IMG/VR virus record: IMGVR_UViG_3300026118_000019
Coordinates: 1 to 64,000 of that record
Direction: 5' to 3' (one strand)
Length of the DNA stretch: 64,000 bases
Source of the DNA: a virus
The notes under the pieces were generated by a model that was not told the DNA's origin, ran no database searches, and saw nothing but the letters and a program-made list of their open reading frames with translations. Shown here piece by piece: positions 34,006-41,892 of the stretch (the stretch's first letter is position 1; the number at the start of each line of letters is the position of its first letter). The position numbers and the translations under genes were made by a program.

Positions 34006-35413
34006 GAGGCAGCACCTGGCCGAATGGGACGCCCTGGTCGACCGACTCTTTGCACTCGATAGAGAATACCCATACCTCGGCCAAATGATTGACGCCGACG
34101 CCGAGACGGGCGACGAAGAGCGTGAGTTATACGAGGGACAACCACGGGAGGATGATGGGCGCTTCGGCACCGGGAAAGAATCACCGGAACCTACGGGCCA
34201 TGCCAGCGAATTTGCCGGGCTGCTGAAATCCATCAGCAAGCCAGACGCAGGGTTTACCTATCATGCGGTGAGTCACCGCCAGCCGAAGACGGGCTATGCG
34301 CTGTCGATTTACAAGAGCCGTGAACAGCTCCACACGGCCAAGTCGATCACTCCAGCGGACCTGGCCCGCTACGTGCGTAAGAACAGCGACCTGTTGGCGA
34401 AGGGGGATCACTACCTCGGGGCCTGGCACAATCCGAAAGATGATAAAGTCTATTTGGACGTCTCGCGGGTGGTGCGCACCGCGCAGGAGGCTGAACGCCT
34501 CGGGCGCGACCATAACCAAGAAGCCTACTTCGACCTGCACCGTGGGAAGTCCGTAGAAATTTCGAAGCGCAAGCATTCAGACTATGGCCACCAAACCTCG
34601 CCTGTATCTCACCGGCCCAGCGGAGGGCAAACCGACGTTGGAGGATATCCTGGCGCTCTTCCGCAAACTGTCCGGTCGGGAGCCGACGCCGGAGGAAATC
34701 GACGCAGCGAAGGCCGAGCTGGAGAAGTAAGCCTCGGCGACTGGGACGAAAGTCTCCACCCGCGCGAAGACGACGGCAAATTCACCACGGCTGCTGGCGG
34801 TGGTGCCCCCACCGCCGAGCCCCCACCGAAACCTGCGCCCAGCAAGTCCGACGGCACCGACTCCCGGAAGGCCCCCACAGAGAGTGGCGCGTCCGACGAT
34901 GGTCGTGGCACCCAGACTTACGAGTCTCGCCTACACGACGCCGAGCAGTCCATTCGATTCGAGCCCATGGAGCATGCCGTCGTCCTGAAAGCCGACGGGA
35001 CCAAAGTCGCCACGCTCACCAACAATGCCAGGGACTACGTCATCCTGGATAAAGACGAACAGGGGAACACGGTCGACCTGGCCAATGCGGTGCTCACACA
35101 TAATCACCCAGCAGGGTATGGGTTGAGTGTCGACGACGGCATCACAGCGGCCACGCGGAACCTCGCCGAAATGCGCGCGGTGACCAAAGCCCACGGCACC
35201 TTCAGTATCAAACGGCAGGGTGCAACCTGGCCGGAGGATTTCAAAACACGGTTGGAAGTCGCTGACATTCAACAGCGCGCGGAGTTTACCGACGAAATTC
35301 TCAAAGGCACCATCTCGGTCAAAGACGCCAATGACCGCCACCATGACGAAGTCTACAAGAAGGTAGCCAAGCCTGGGGACGTGATTTACACCCACACACC
35401 AAACACACCATGA
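33995..35413 (+). CDS. Two-module effector protein: conserved phage domain and JAMM-like domain
   Basis: ATG 33995 overlaps the end of the portal fusion; an in-frame GTG at 33986 is possible. The product has 472 residues. A degenerate tag (QPREDDGRF) is near residue 50. Residues 70-190 form a conserved phage domain with GYALSIYKSREQ, HYLGAWHN and VYLDVSRVV. Residues about 198-245 are dual-coding with a small ORF and look unlike normal protein. A clear tag, DWDESLHPREDDGKF, is at 249-263. Residues 305-472 are JAMM-like, with H369-N-H371-P, S378 and D380/D381. It is translationally coupled to the next gene. Confidence 0.65.
   Translation: MPSKRQHLAEWDALVDRLFALDREYPYLGQMIDADAETGDEERELYEGQPREDDGRFGTGKESPEPTGHASEFAGLLKSISKPDAGFTYHAVSHRQPKTGYALSIYKSREQLHTAKSITPADLARYVRKNSDLLAKGDHYLGAWHNPKDDKVYLDVSRVVRTAQEAERLGRDHNQEAYFDLHRGKSVEISKRKHSDYGHQTSPVSHRPSGGQTDVGGYPGALPQTVRSGADAGGNRRSEGRAGEVSLGDWDESLHPREDDGKFTTAAGGGAPTAEPPPKPAPSKSDGTDSRKAPTESGASDDGRGTQTYESRLHDAEQSIRFEPMEHAVVLKADGTKVATLTNNARDYVILDKDEQGNTVDLANAVLTHNHPAGYGLSVDDGITAATRNLAEMRAVTKAHGTFSIKRQGATWPEDFKTRLEVADIQQRAEFTDEILKGTISVKDANDRHHDEVYKKVAKPGDVIYTHTPNTP
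34584..34730 (+). CDS. Possible overlapping 48-aa ORF in the +1 frame
   Basis: The ATG at 34584 opens a frame ending at TAA 34728-34730, wholly inside the gene at 33995 but in another frame. The product reads MATKPRLYLTGPAEGKP, then LEDILALFRKLSGREPTPEE, a well-formed amphipathic helix with normal phage composition. The main frame here is Gly, Ser and Arg-rich and poor. Small phage proteins with the ALFxKLTGRxPTPEE pattern are familiar to me. Either both frames are used or the main gene has been disrupted and patched. Confidence 0.5.
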   Translation: MATKPRLYLTGPAEGKPTLEDILALFRKLSGREPTPEEIDAAKAELEK

Positions 35414-37092
35414 AGGACTTGGAACTGCTCATCGACGACCGGGAATTTCGAACACCCATTTACAAGGCGGAAGACTTCGCCATGGGCGACTTTGACCCGG
35501 ACCTGCACCCACGCGACGACGATGGGAAATTCACCACGAGCGGTGGTGGTGGGAGCGCAGCGACACCGAAAGGCGCGAAGAGTGAGCCGAGTCTGCTTGA
35601 TAAATTCGACCGCATCAGGATGCAGCAGAAGATCAAAGACGCATTTGACAGGCTAGAGGCCGAGGCGCAGCGCAATGGTGACGAATCATTCGTCTTTACA
35701 CCAGACGTGGAAAAGGAGCTGCCTGAAATCACCACGGCTCGGGCAACGCGGAAAAGTTATTTGGAACATGTTGCCGAGGAAGTAGCCGCTGTCCATGCGC
35801 AGGCGAAGAAAGACCCATCGTCCCCTGTGTTTTTCCACGGGACGTCGACCGAGGCGCTGTCCCACATCATGAAGGAAGGACTCGTGCCTGCGAAAGGGCA
35901 TGGAGCCGACCAATGGGCTGGGAATGGTTTCAAAGAAGACTACCAAATTGCCGGACGCAACGCGTCGGTCTTCATGACGAAGGACGAGAATTTCGCCAAG
36001 ATGTTCGCACGCGCAGCGGCTGAGGTGACACGGTCAGAACCGGTCGTGCTCAAGGTGACGCTACCACCCAAGGTGGTGAAGTCTCTGGCCCCGGACGAAG
36101 CGTCTCCAGCTGTGGCCTCCTGGCGTTACGAAGGTATCATCCATCCGGACTGGATTAGTAAAGAGCCGATCTACCCTGGCGGCGGTCCAACGCCATCCCG
36201 TTCTGCGGCGCTGGGGTTTGCGGACGCAGGCGACCATTCCTACTATGTCGTGATACTGGTGAAGTCCGCCGCTACGGCCATGGGCGACTGGGACGAAGAC
36301 CTCCACCCACGTGCCGACGACGGGAAGTTCACGTCTGGATTGGGTGGCCCAGACACACATGGGAAATCACCGATTGACAATTCCGACAAGCGCGACCAGA
36401 AGTATGACCCAGATGACGTCGATAAGCGCTACGCTCAAATGCAGAGCGCGAGACAGGAAATTGCGACGGCACTCGGTCATGTTGGGATTGACAATGTGCA
36501 GGTTGCCGATATGCCAACAACCGTTCGCACCGCGCACGTCGCGGCGAATGTCCTCAAAGAGATGAAGGACAAAGGGTATAGGCTGCCAGACTCCGTCAAT
36601 ATTGAAGGTGATTCTGGGGATGATGGAGAGACGGTCCCGAGTGGCGTCACCGTGTCAGACAACCCGAAGTATGGCACCAGCAACCAAGCGCTGACCATCA
36701 AAATTCCAACGGCACTCCCTCCTGACGCTGATTTAGACCGGGCCGTCGCAGTGGCGTATGGTGGGAAAATTCCTGGGACGAAGATTGATAAGTATTCGGC
36801 CCACAACATGCGGGACGTGGTAATACACGAGATGGGCCATGTGCAACATGGCTTTATCTCCTATCCTCAAGCAGTCATTCACGATGCACAGGTCGCCTTT
36901 AAGGCAACGGGCGACACGGAAGATCAAGTAATCGACAAAATCCTGTCGGCTGCCCGCAGCGTCAGCGGCTATGCGGAACATCATCCACAAGAATTTGTGG
37001 CAGAAGCCTTCACCCGCATGTATCGCGGCGAAAAGCTGACCCCTGAAGCTATGAAACTCTACAAAGCAATGAAAGGTCCGGCCATCCAATGA
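35410..37092 (+). CDS. Effector protein: ADP-ribosyltransferase-like and zincin modules
   Basis: The protein has 560 residues. Tag A (DFDPDLHPRDDDGKF) is at 27-41. Residues about 140-290 resemble an ADP-ribosyltransferase fold, with FFHGTSTEAL (H143-G144-T145), a later ASVFMTKDENFAKMFA and a VVLKVTLP strand. The catalytic Glu cannot be fixed by eye. Tag B (DWDEDLHPRADDGKF) is at 293-307. Residues about 330-560 are a zinc metallopeptidase with H473-E-M-G-H477 and a downstream QEFVAEAF (E528/E532) as third ligand candidate. It would modify and cut host proteins if delivered. It is chained by ATGA overlaps to its neighbours. Confidence 0.7.
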   Translation: MKDLELLIDDREFRTPIYKAEDFAMGDFDPDLHPRDDDGKFTTSGGGGSAATPKGAKSEPSLLDKFDRIRMQQKIKDAFDRLEAEAQRNGDESFVFTPDVEKELPEITTARATRKSYLEHVAEEVAAVHAQAKKDPSSPVFFHGTSTEALSHIMKEGLVPAKGHGADQWAGNGFKEDYQIAGRNASVFMTKDENFAKMFARAAAEVTRSEPVVLKVTLPPKVVKSLAPDEASPAVASWRYEGIIHPDWISKEPIYPGGGPTPSRSAALGFADAGDHSYYVVILVKSAATAMGDWDEDLHPRADDGKFTSGLGGPDTHGKSPIDNSDKRDQKYDPDDVDKRYAQMQSARQEIATALGHVGIDNVQVADMPTTVRTAHVAANVLKEMKDKGYRLPDSVNIEGDSGDDGETVPSGVTVSDNPKYGTSNQALTIKIPTALPPDADLDRAVAVAYGGKIPGTKIDKYSAHNMRDVVIHEMGHVQHGFISYPQAVIHDAQVAFKATGDTEDQVIDKILSAARSVSGYAEHHPQEFVAEAFTRMYRGEKLTPEAMKLYKAMKGPAIQ

Positions 37093-38030
37093 GTCTGCCC
37101 TGGCCAAAGTGGTCGACCGAAGAATGGGAGCGCCGCCTTCGGTGGGGCGGTAAAGACGAGGGCTTTCCGTCGCGCGGCGCTGTCGGCCTGGCGGATTGGG
37201 ACGAGAACCTCCACCCCCGCGATGACTTGGGAAAGTTCGCGCCACTCGCTGGCGGAGGCGTGGGTGAAGGCAGTCACGGCGGTGACAAGGTCGGCGAAAC
37301 GACTGCGTATAAACGTCCACCGGTTATCAAAGTCAAGACCGTTGAGGAAGCGGTAGAGCGCATTCTCAAAGGCGAGACCATTGAAATGGAAGACGTGCGG
37401 TCGGTGCACACGGTCCTCAGCAAGCTGGCGGGGATTGCCCAGGAAGCCAAGGCCCTTGGGAAGGATGCGCCGAAATACGATTTGTGCCAGGTCTCCGTGC
37501 CAGGCACCAACCTGTTTTGCGGGTCGGCCCTGCACACGACGGCCTACCCCGAAGGTATCCCGCGCATTGCGATGCCCCAACTGGGTGGCAATCCGGTGCC
37601 TGGGTCGAAAGCCGATAAGCTGCCGCGCACGCCCTGGGACCCGAACGAAGTCAATGCGGCCGACGCCTTCAAGCAGCATCTGAAAGATATCGGGCTCAAG
37701 TTCACCGACGAACAGGCTCCCGCTGCGGCCTTGAAAGCGAGCCAGCACGAGCTAGACGGGCCGAAGGTCGCGGCCATGATGCTCGACAAGCGGTTCGACC
37801 TCGTTAGGAATCCGCTGTTTATTTCCCGTGACAACTATGTCGTTGACGGGCACCATCGATGGGCAGCAGCGGTCGGACGTGACGCGGGCGAGGGACCCTT
37901 CGGCGATTTGAACATGGCAGTCACCCGTATCGACGCGCCGATTTCCGAAGTGCTCCACCTCGCCGAACAGTGGAGCATTGAATTTGGTATCCAGCAGAAA
38001 TCCGTGCCGACGGCGAAAGCAACCAAATGA
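37089..38030 (+). CDS. Effector protein with a ParB-like module, 313 aa
   Basis: A tag, DWDENLHPRDDLGKF, stands at residues 36-50 after a short N-terminus. After a Gly linker comes a helical part. From about residue 130 an alpha-beta module contains CQVSVPGTNLFCG and later NYVVDGHHRWAA (D253-G-H-H-R257). The latter is the nucleotide-binding loop of the ParB/Srx-like superfamily. Such modules are known in phage polyvalent proteins. It overlaps both neighbours by 4 nt. Confidence 0.65.
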   Translation: MSLPWPKWSTEEWERRLRWGGKDEGFPSRGAVGLADWDENLHPRDDLGKFAPLAGGGVGEGSHGGDKVGETTAYKRPPVIKVKTVEEAVERILKGETIEMEDVRSVHTVLSKLAGIAQEAKALGKDAPKYDLCQVSVPGTNLFCGSALHTTAYPEGIPRIAMPQLGGNPVPGSKADKLPRTPWDPNEVNAADAFKQHLKDIGLKFTDEQAPAAALKASQHELDGPKVAAMMLDKRFDLVRNPLFISRDNYVVDGHHRWAAAVGRDAGEGPFGDLNMAVTRIDAPISEVLHLAEQWSIEFGIQQKSVPTAKATK

Positions 38031-38332
38031 GTCTGACCACCGACCCAAACGACCCTCGCCTCATTCACGGCGCTGATCTGGAACCAAAGGGGATGAACAG
38101 CGTCTACCTAGTCCTGCCAGAGGAAGAGCGCGGGAAAGGGTTCGTGCGGCCGGTGCGTCGGACCTATGTGCACACGGCCTGTAAGTCGGCGACGACGATG
38201 GGCCAAGCATTGGCCGAGACCTACGCCCGCGACCCCACATTCTACGGCGCGACGTTCTGCTACACCTGCCAGATGCACCGCCCAGTTGGGGAGTTTGTTT
38301 GGGAGGGGACGACGGAAACGGTTGGGTCATAA
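38027..38332 (+). CDS. Conserved phage protein, 101 aa
   Basis: ATG 38027 overlaps the previous stop. The sequence GFVRPVRRTYVHTACKSATT, then TYARDPTFYGATFCYTCQMH, is a pattern I recognise from many phage genomes. A Cys-x2-Cys and a downstream His (CYTCQMHRP) suggest a metal site. The function is unknown. The stop overlaps the start of the protease gene. Confidence 0.65.
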   Translation: MSLTTDPNDPRLIHGADLEPKGMNSVYLVLPEEERGKGFVRPVRRTYVHTACKSATTMGQALAETYARDPTFYGATFCYTCQMHRPVGEFVWEGTTETVGS

Positions 38333-39114
38333 TGAAGATTCAGAACGACCTGCTCCAAGGCTTCGGGTTTTTCTGCGAGATGGGGATTCGTCGCATGGCG
38401 AACCCACCCGTGGCCGCGCCCAACGACCCCTTTGTGCCTGGTGACTGGTTTCAGCTGGCGAAGACCGGAACCTTCCACTCTCCCGTCTACGGAGAGATTT
38501 CGATTTCGCCAGACGACCTGGTGACCATGTATCGCAACTTCAAAACCAAAACCCCATTGGCTCCGACGCAGCTACCGATTGACTATGACCATCTGAGCGA
38601 CGAGCCGCAAAAGCCCGAAGACGGCAAAGCGGCCGGGTGGGTGCAAGACCTCCAGCTGCGCAACCAGGGGAACACGTTGTGGTGCCTGCCGAAGTGGACG
38701 CGACGAGCGGCCACCATGATTTTCAACGGTGAATATCGGTTCGTAAGTCCTTATTTCCTGGTCGATTATCTGGACAAGGTCTCCGGCCAGAAGATTGGGC
38801 CGACGCTCAAAGCGGTCGCAGTGACCAACCGTCCCTTCCTCGAAGGGATGCAACCAATACCCGCGCCGTCGATTGCCGCCAGCGAGCCGCGCCCCGCCGG
38901 GTGGGGTAGCCCCAGGCTCTTCGTTCCTAACACGGAACAAAAGGGCTTACGTTCGCGCGAGAAACGCGCTAGCGTAGTTGGAGTCGCTCGTGATGTGGCG
39001 TGTTCGTCGTGCGGGGCACCAGCGGCTGTCGTTGGTATCCATCGGAAATTCAGCGAAGGAAGCCGCCGCCTCGACTGCCCGCGTTGCGGGTCCCCAGTCC
39101 GCTTCTCGGCCTGA
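38332..39114 (+). CDS. Mu gpI-like prohead protease with C-terminal zinc ribbon
   Basis: ATG 38332 overlaps the previous stop (TAATG). The product has 260 residues. The core with LPIDYDHLSD, then AAGWVQDLQLR and FVSPYFLVDY, matches the Mu protein I capsid maturation protease. Residues about 220-260 carry CSSCGAP and CPRCG, a zinc ribbon not typical of Mu. The enzyme should cut the scaffold and other head proteins. It is the obvious candidate to process the tagged proteins encoded upstream. Confidence 0.8.
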   Translation: MKIQNDLLQGFGFFCEMGIRRMANPPVAAPNDPFVPGDWFQLAKTGTFHSPVYGEISISPDDLVTMYRNFKTKTPLAPTQLPIDYDHLSDEPQKPEDGKAAGWVQDLQLRNQGNTLWCLPKWTRRAATMIFNGEYRFVSPYFLVDYLDKVSGQKIGPTLKAVAVTNRPFLEGMQPIPAPSIAASEPRPAGWGSPRLFVPNTEQKGLRSREKRASVVGVARDVACSSCGAPAAVVGIHRKFSEGSRRLDCPRCGSPVRFSA

Positions 39115-39132
39115 CCTACCTGACTTCGACCC
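39110..39132 (+). repeat. CTGACC intergenic motif, copy 4
   Basis: CCTGACCTACCTGACTTCG overlaps the protease stop and precedes the scaffold leader, which has an AT-rich stretch and a GAGGAGGAG ribosome site. Confidence 0.5.
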
Positions 39133-39168
39133 GAAGACCGATTTTAATTTTTCTTGAGGAGGAGTCAC

Positions 39169-40158
39169 ATGGCCGAGCACACGGCTCTTGCGCTGGATGA
39201 TCCGCAAGCACCGCCGCCACCACAGCAACAACAGGCAGGTCCAGCCATCACGTGTCCGCATTGCGGGGCACCCGTGAAATACGCAGCGGTGGACGTTATT
39301 CCGCCACACAACGACACCGACGCCACCTTGAACAAGCCTCCGATGCCCGATCCGAACCTGGACGAAGGCGGCGCACCGGACGCGGTGGAGGCTTGCGGCG
39401 ACAAGATGAACGAAGAAGCGGCATTGGACGACGATGCCTCGCTCTTCGAAAAGTCAACCGGCGAAAGCGACCCGAGTATCGAGCATGTGATCGATAAGAC
39501 TCAGGGCGTTGAAGCGTCGGACGACGCAGCGCTGGAAGACAGCGTGGAGGCCGACGAAGCGGCGTTGGGCGATGCCCCGACGGTCGACATGGCTCCCCAG
39601 GGCAAGGCCAAATCGCTGTCGGCCACCCCCAGGGCCGGGTCGTCACCGACGTCGGCACAGAAAATGTCCGACGCCACCATGAAAGAATTGCGCGAACTGC
39701 GCGAAGCGACCGCCCGGCTCGAAAAGCGCAACGCGCTGAACGAGCGCAACGAGCAGATTCGCAAGGGCCGCGCACTTCTCCAGCGTGGGCTGCACGAAGG
39801 CAAGCTGACGCCGAAGATGTTGGGCACGCCCCAGAAGCCGACCCACACCCGTCGTTTCGCTATGCGCGACCCTGCGGGGTTTGCGTCGTGGCTGGCGAAG
39901 GAAGCCCCGATTGTCGTGGAGTTCCGCGAGCGCGGCACGGCCAAGGAAGTCGAGAACGCGGGCGCGTTCCAGCTCTCGGAGAATATCGACAAACTCGCAC
40001 GCGAGAAGATGAAGGCCGACGACAGTCTCGATTACAAGTCGGCCACCATGCGCGTCCTCAGCGAGAACCCTCGCCTCCAGAACGACTACGACCATGAGAT
40101 GAGTCAAAACGGGCCGCGCGAAATCAAGGCCACCTCGCTCCGGACCGGCGTTCGCTAA
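39169..40158 (+). CDS. Scaffold protein, Mu gpI C-terminus-like
   Basis: ATG 39169 follows GAGGAGGAG. The product has 329 residues. CPHCGAPVKY near residue 24 resembles the CSSCGAP of the protease tail, so the two genes may derive from one. The middle is acidic and disordered. Residues about 165-329 are helical (ELRELREATARLEKRNALNE) with LSENPRLQNDYD near the end. This is the usual composition of a head scaffold that is removed during maturation. Confidence 0.65.
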   Translation: MAEHTALALDDPQAPPPPQQQQAGPAITCPHCGAPVKYAAVDVIPPHNDTDATLNKPPMPDPNLDEGGAPDAVEACGDKMNEEAALDDDASLFEKSTGESDPSIEHVIDKTQGVEASDDAALEDSVEADEAALGDAPTVDMAPQGKAKSLSATPRAGSSPTSAQKMSDATMKELRELREATARLEKRNALNERNEQIRKGRALLQRGLHEGKLTPKMLGTPQKPTHTRRFAMRDPAGFASWLAKEAPIVVEFRERGTAKEVENAGAFQLSENIDKLAREKMKADDSLDYKSATMRVLSENPRLQNDYDHEMSQNGPREIKATSLRTGVR

Positions 40159-40164
40159 CGCCTT

Positions 40165-40180
40165 CGACCCGACCTGACAA
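40165..40180 (+). repeat. CTGACC intergenic motif, copy 5
   Basis: CGACCCGACCTGACAA follows the scaffold stop, just before a strong hairpin. Confidence 0.5.
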
Positions 40181-40188
40181 ACCATCTT

Positions 40189-40232
40189 AGCGGTCTGGCG
40201 TCGGCAGGTCCCGACGCTGGCCGCTGTTTGTT
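40189..40232 (+). terminator. Hairpin with T-rich tail between scaffold and decoration genes
   Basis: GCGTCGG (40198-40204) pairs with CCGACGC (40211-40217), and outer AGCGG (40189-40193) pairs with CCGCT (40221-40225) across a small internal loop. GTTTGTT follows. This fits a leaky intrinsic terminator or a processing stem upstream of an abundant capsid gene. Confidence 0.5.
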
Positions 40233-40250
40233 AAACGGAGGCGTAAGCAA

Positions 40251-40697
40251 ATGGCTGCTGCTCAGGCTCCTGCACATCCAGTTCTCGATTTCTCGTTCAA
40301 CTACGGCGCAGCGGCGTCGTCCAGCGCGTTCGGTCCGCAGGGCACCTTCCAGTATTGCGCCGTGAAAGCGACGCCGAATGACTTGGAAGTGGCTCCCTCG
40401 TCGAGCTTCGGCGTCACGATTGCCGTCAACACGGCGTGCATCGGTATCCTTCAGAACCAGCCGACGCTCAACGGCGCGGCCGTGGTCCGCATGCTGGGCA
40501 TCAGCAAGTTGGTGGTGGACGGCAGCGGCACGGCGATTACTCCTGGGATGTGGCTCCGGTGCGACAACCAAGGACGTGGCGTGGCTATCGGCGCGGCGTC
40601 GTCGAGTTCAGCGGCGTTCGCTCTGGCGCTCCAGGGCAGCGCAGCGGCGAGCGACATTATCTCGGCGTTCGTATTGCCCCTTTCGTTCGGTTTCTGA
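40251..40697 (+). CDS. Capsid decoration protein (DUF2190-like)
   Basis: The protein has 148 residues with an ACGGAGGCG ribosome site. It is small, Ala/Ser/Gly-rich and beta. The block LVVDGSGTAITPGMWLRC with later GRGVAIGAASSSSA matches the recombinase-like or decoration proteins (DUF2190 type) found just before the major capsid protein. It probably sits on the outside of the capsid. Confidence 0.65.
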   Translation: MAAAQAPAHPVLDFSFNYGAAASSSAFGPQGTFQYCAVKATPNDLEVAPSSSFGVTIAVNTACIGILQNQPTLNGAAVVRMLGISKLVVDGSGTAITPGMWLRCDNQGRGVAIGAASSSSAAFALALQGSAAASDIISAFVLPLSFGF

Positions 40698-40722
40698 CCT
40701 GCCGGACCTGACCCGACCTCAG
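40693..40722 (+). repeat. CTGACC intergenic motif, copy 6
   Basis: Two or three units (CTGACCTG, then GACCTGACCCGACC) overlap the stop at 40695-40697 at the start of the 145-bp leader of the capsid gene. Confidence 0.55.
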
Positions 40723-40744
40723 ACCGTCCCGCACCTCAGCTAAC

Positions 40745-40793
40745 AGCGTCCTAGCGACGCTGCGATGAGTGGCCTGGCCTAGTGCTGGCCACT
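40745..40793 (+). other. Two hairpins in the capsid gene leader
   Basis: AGCGTC-CTAGC-GACGCT (40745-40761) and AGTGGCC...GGCCACT (40768-40793, 7 bp) form successive stems. No T-tract follows. The rest of the gap 40698-40842 holds the CTGACC motif and the ribosome site TTGGAG. Confidence 0.5.
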
Positions 40794-40842
40794 GTCTGTC
40801 GGTGGAACTGCGGATGGTGGCGCTGATTTTGGAGTCAGTAAA

Positions 40843-41781
40843 TTGCCTCTTATTTCACAAGTCAAAATTGACCTAATGCTGACCAACATCAGCATTCAGT
40901 TCAAGAACCCCGGCTACATTGCCGAGGATGTGATGCCGATAATTCCGGTGAAGCTGGAAACCTCGAAATACTTCACCTACGACAAGTCGCGGTTCGACGC
41001 GCCTCCGGCGCTGCGTGCAGAGCGGGCGCAGTATGCCCGTGTCGACTGGGCGGTGACCACCAACACGTATTCGGCGCAGGAATACGGCTTGGAGTTACTG
41101 ATCGATGACCGTGAACGCCAGAACGCGATTGAGCCGTTGAGCCTCGATATCGACACGACCGAAATCCTCACGGACATGGTCCTGAACGACCGTGAAGTGC
41201 GGGTCAAGAACGTGGTGATGGCGGCGGCAAACTACACGCACAGCAACACGACCGCGCTGACTGGGTTGGCCACCGCGTGGGACCAGTTCGCTACGTCGGA
41301 CCCGATTACGGCGATTGCCGTGACCGGGCGTGAAGTCATTCGTGCCAACACAGGCGTGTATCCAAACACGCTGATCCTCGGCGCGAAGGTCTTCAGCGTG
41401 CTGAAGCAGCACCCGCTGATTATCGACCGTCTGAAATACAACCCTCCGGGCGGCACCGCGCGCGGCTCGCTGGGGGCGTTGGCCGACCTGTTCGAGGTGG
41501 ACCGGGTCCTGGTGGGCCTGCCCCTCTATCGGTCGTCGAACGAAAACCAGACGGACGTGCTGACCGACATTTGGGGCAACAACGCGTTGCTGGCGTGGAT
41601 CAACCCGCGTCCGGCAATCAAGCAGCCGACGCTGTCCTACATGTTCCAGAGCCGTCCGCGCCAGGTCTACAAGTATCGTGACGATTTCCGGGCCAGCGAC
41701 GTTGTCCGCTGTTCGGAAGTCACCGCCGAAGCGATGATTGCGGACCAGTGCGGCTACCTGTGGACCGGCGCAGTCACGTAA
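40843..41781 (+). CDS. Major capsid protein
   Basis: The protein has 312 residues, starting at TTG 40843 with TTTGGAG 8 nt upstream. Features include PGYIAEDVMPIIPVKLETSKYF, EYGLELLIDDRERQ and the late YKYRDDFRASDVVRCSEVTA, a pattern of HK97-fold capsid proteins of this Mu-like head type. Position after scaffold and decoration genes, its long structured leader and the LL...W pattern all agree. A TTG start for the most abundant virion protein is notable. Confidence 0.85.
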   Translation: MPLISQVKIDLMLTNISIQFKNPGYIAEDVMPIIPVKLETSKYFTYDKSRFDAPPALRAERAQYARVDWAVTTNTYSAQEYGLELLIDDRERQNAIEPLSLDIDTTEILTDMVLNDREVRVKNVVMAAANYTHSNTTALTGLATAWDQFATSDPITAIAVTGREVIRANTGVYPNTLILGAKVFSVLKQHPLIIDRLKYNPPGGTARGSLGALADLFEVDRVLVGLPLYRSSNENQTDVLTDIWGNNALLAWINPRPAIKQPTLSYMFQSRPRQVYKYRDDFRASDVVRCSEVTAEAMIADQCGYLWTGAVT

Positions 41782-41783
41782 TT

Positions 41784-41837
41784 CTGACCTGACGCACTTG
41801 AACTGACGGCCGCACCTCCTGACCGCCATGGTGGCGG
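41784..41837 (+). repeat. CTGACC motif copy 7 and a 6-bp hairpin
   Basis: CTGACCTGACGC (41784-41795) follows the capsid stop. CCGCCA-TGG-TGGCGG (41823-41837) forms a short stem. The rest of the gap 41782-41892 shows only the ribosome site CAGGAG before ATG 41893. Confidence 0.5.
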
Positions 41838-41892
41838 GACGGGATGACTGGTTCTACGCGGCCTTCACTTTCATCAGTCCAGGAGTAGACAC

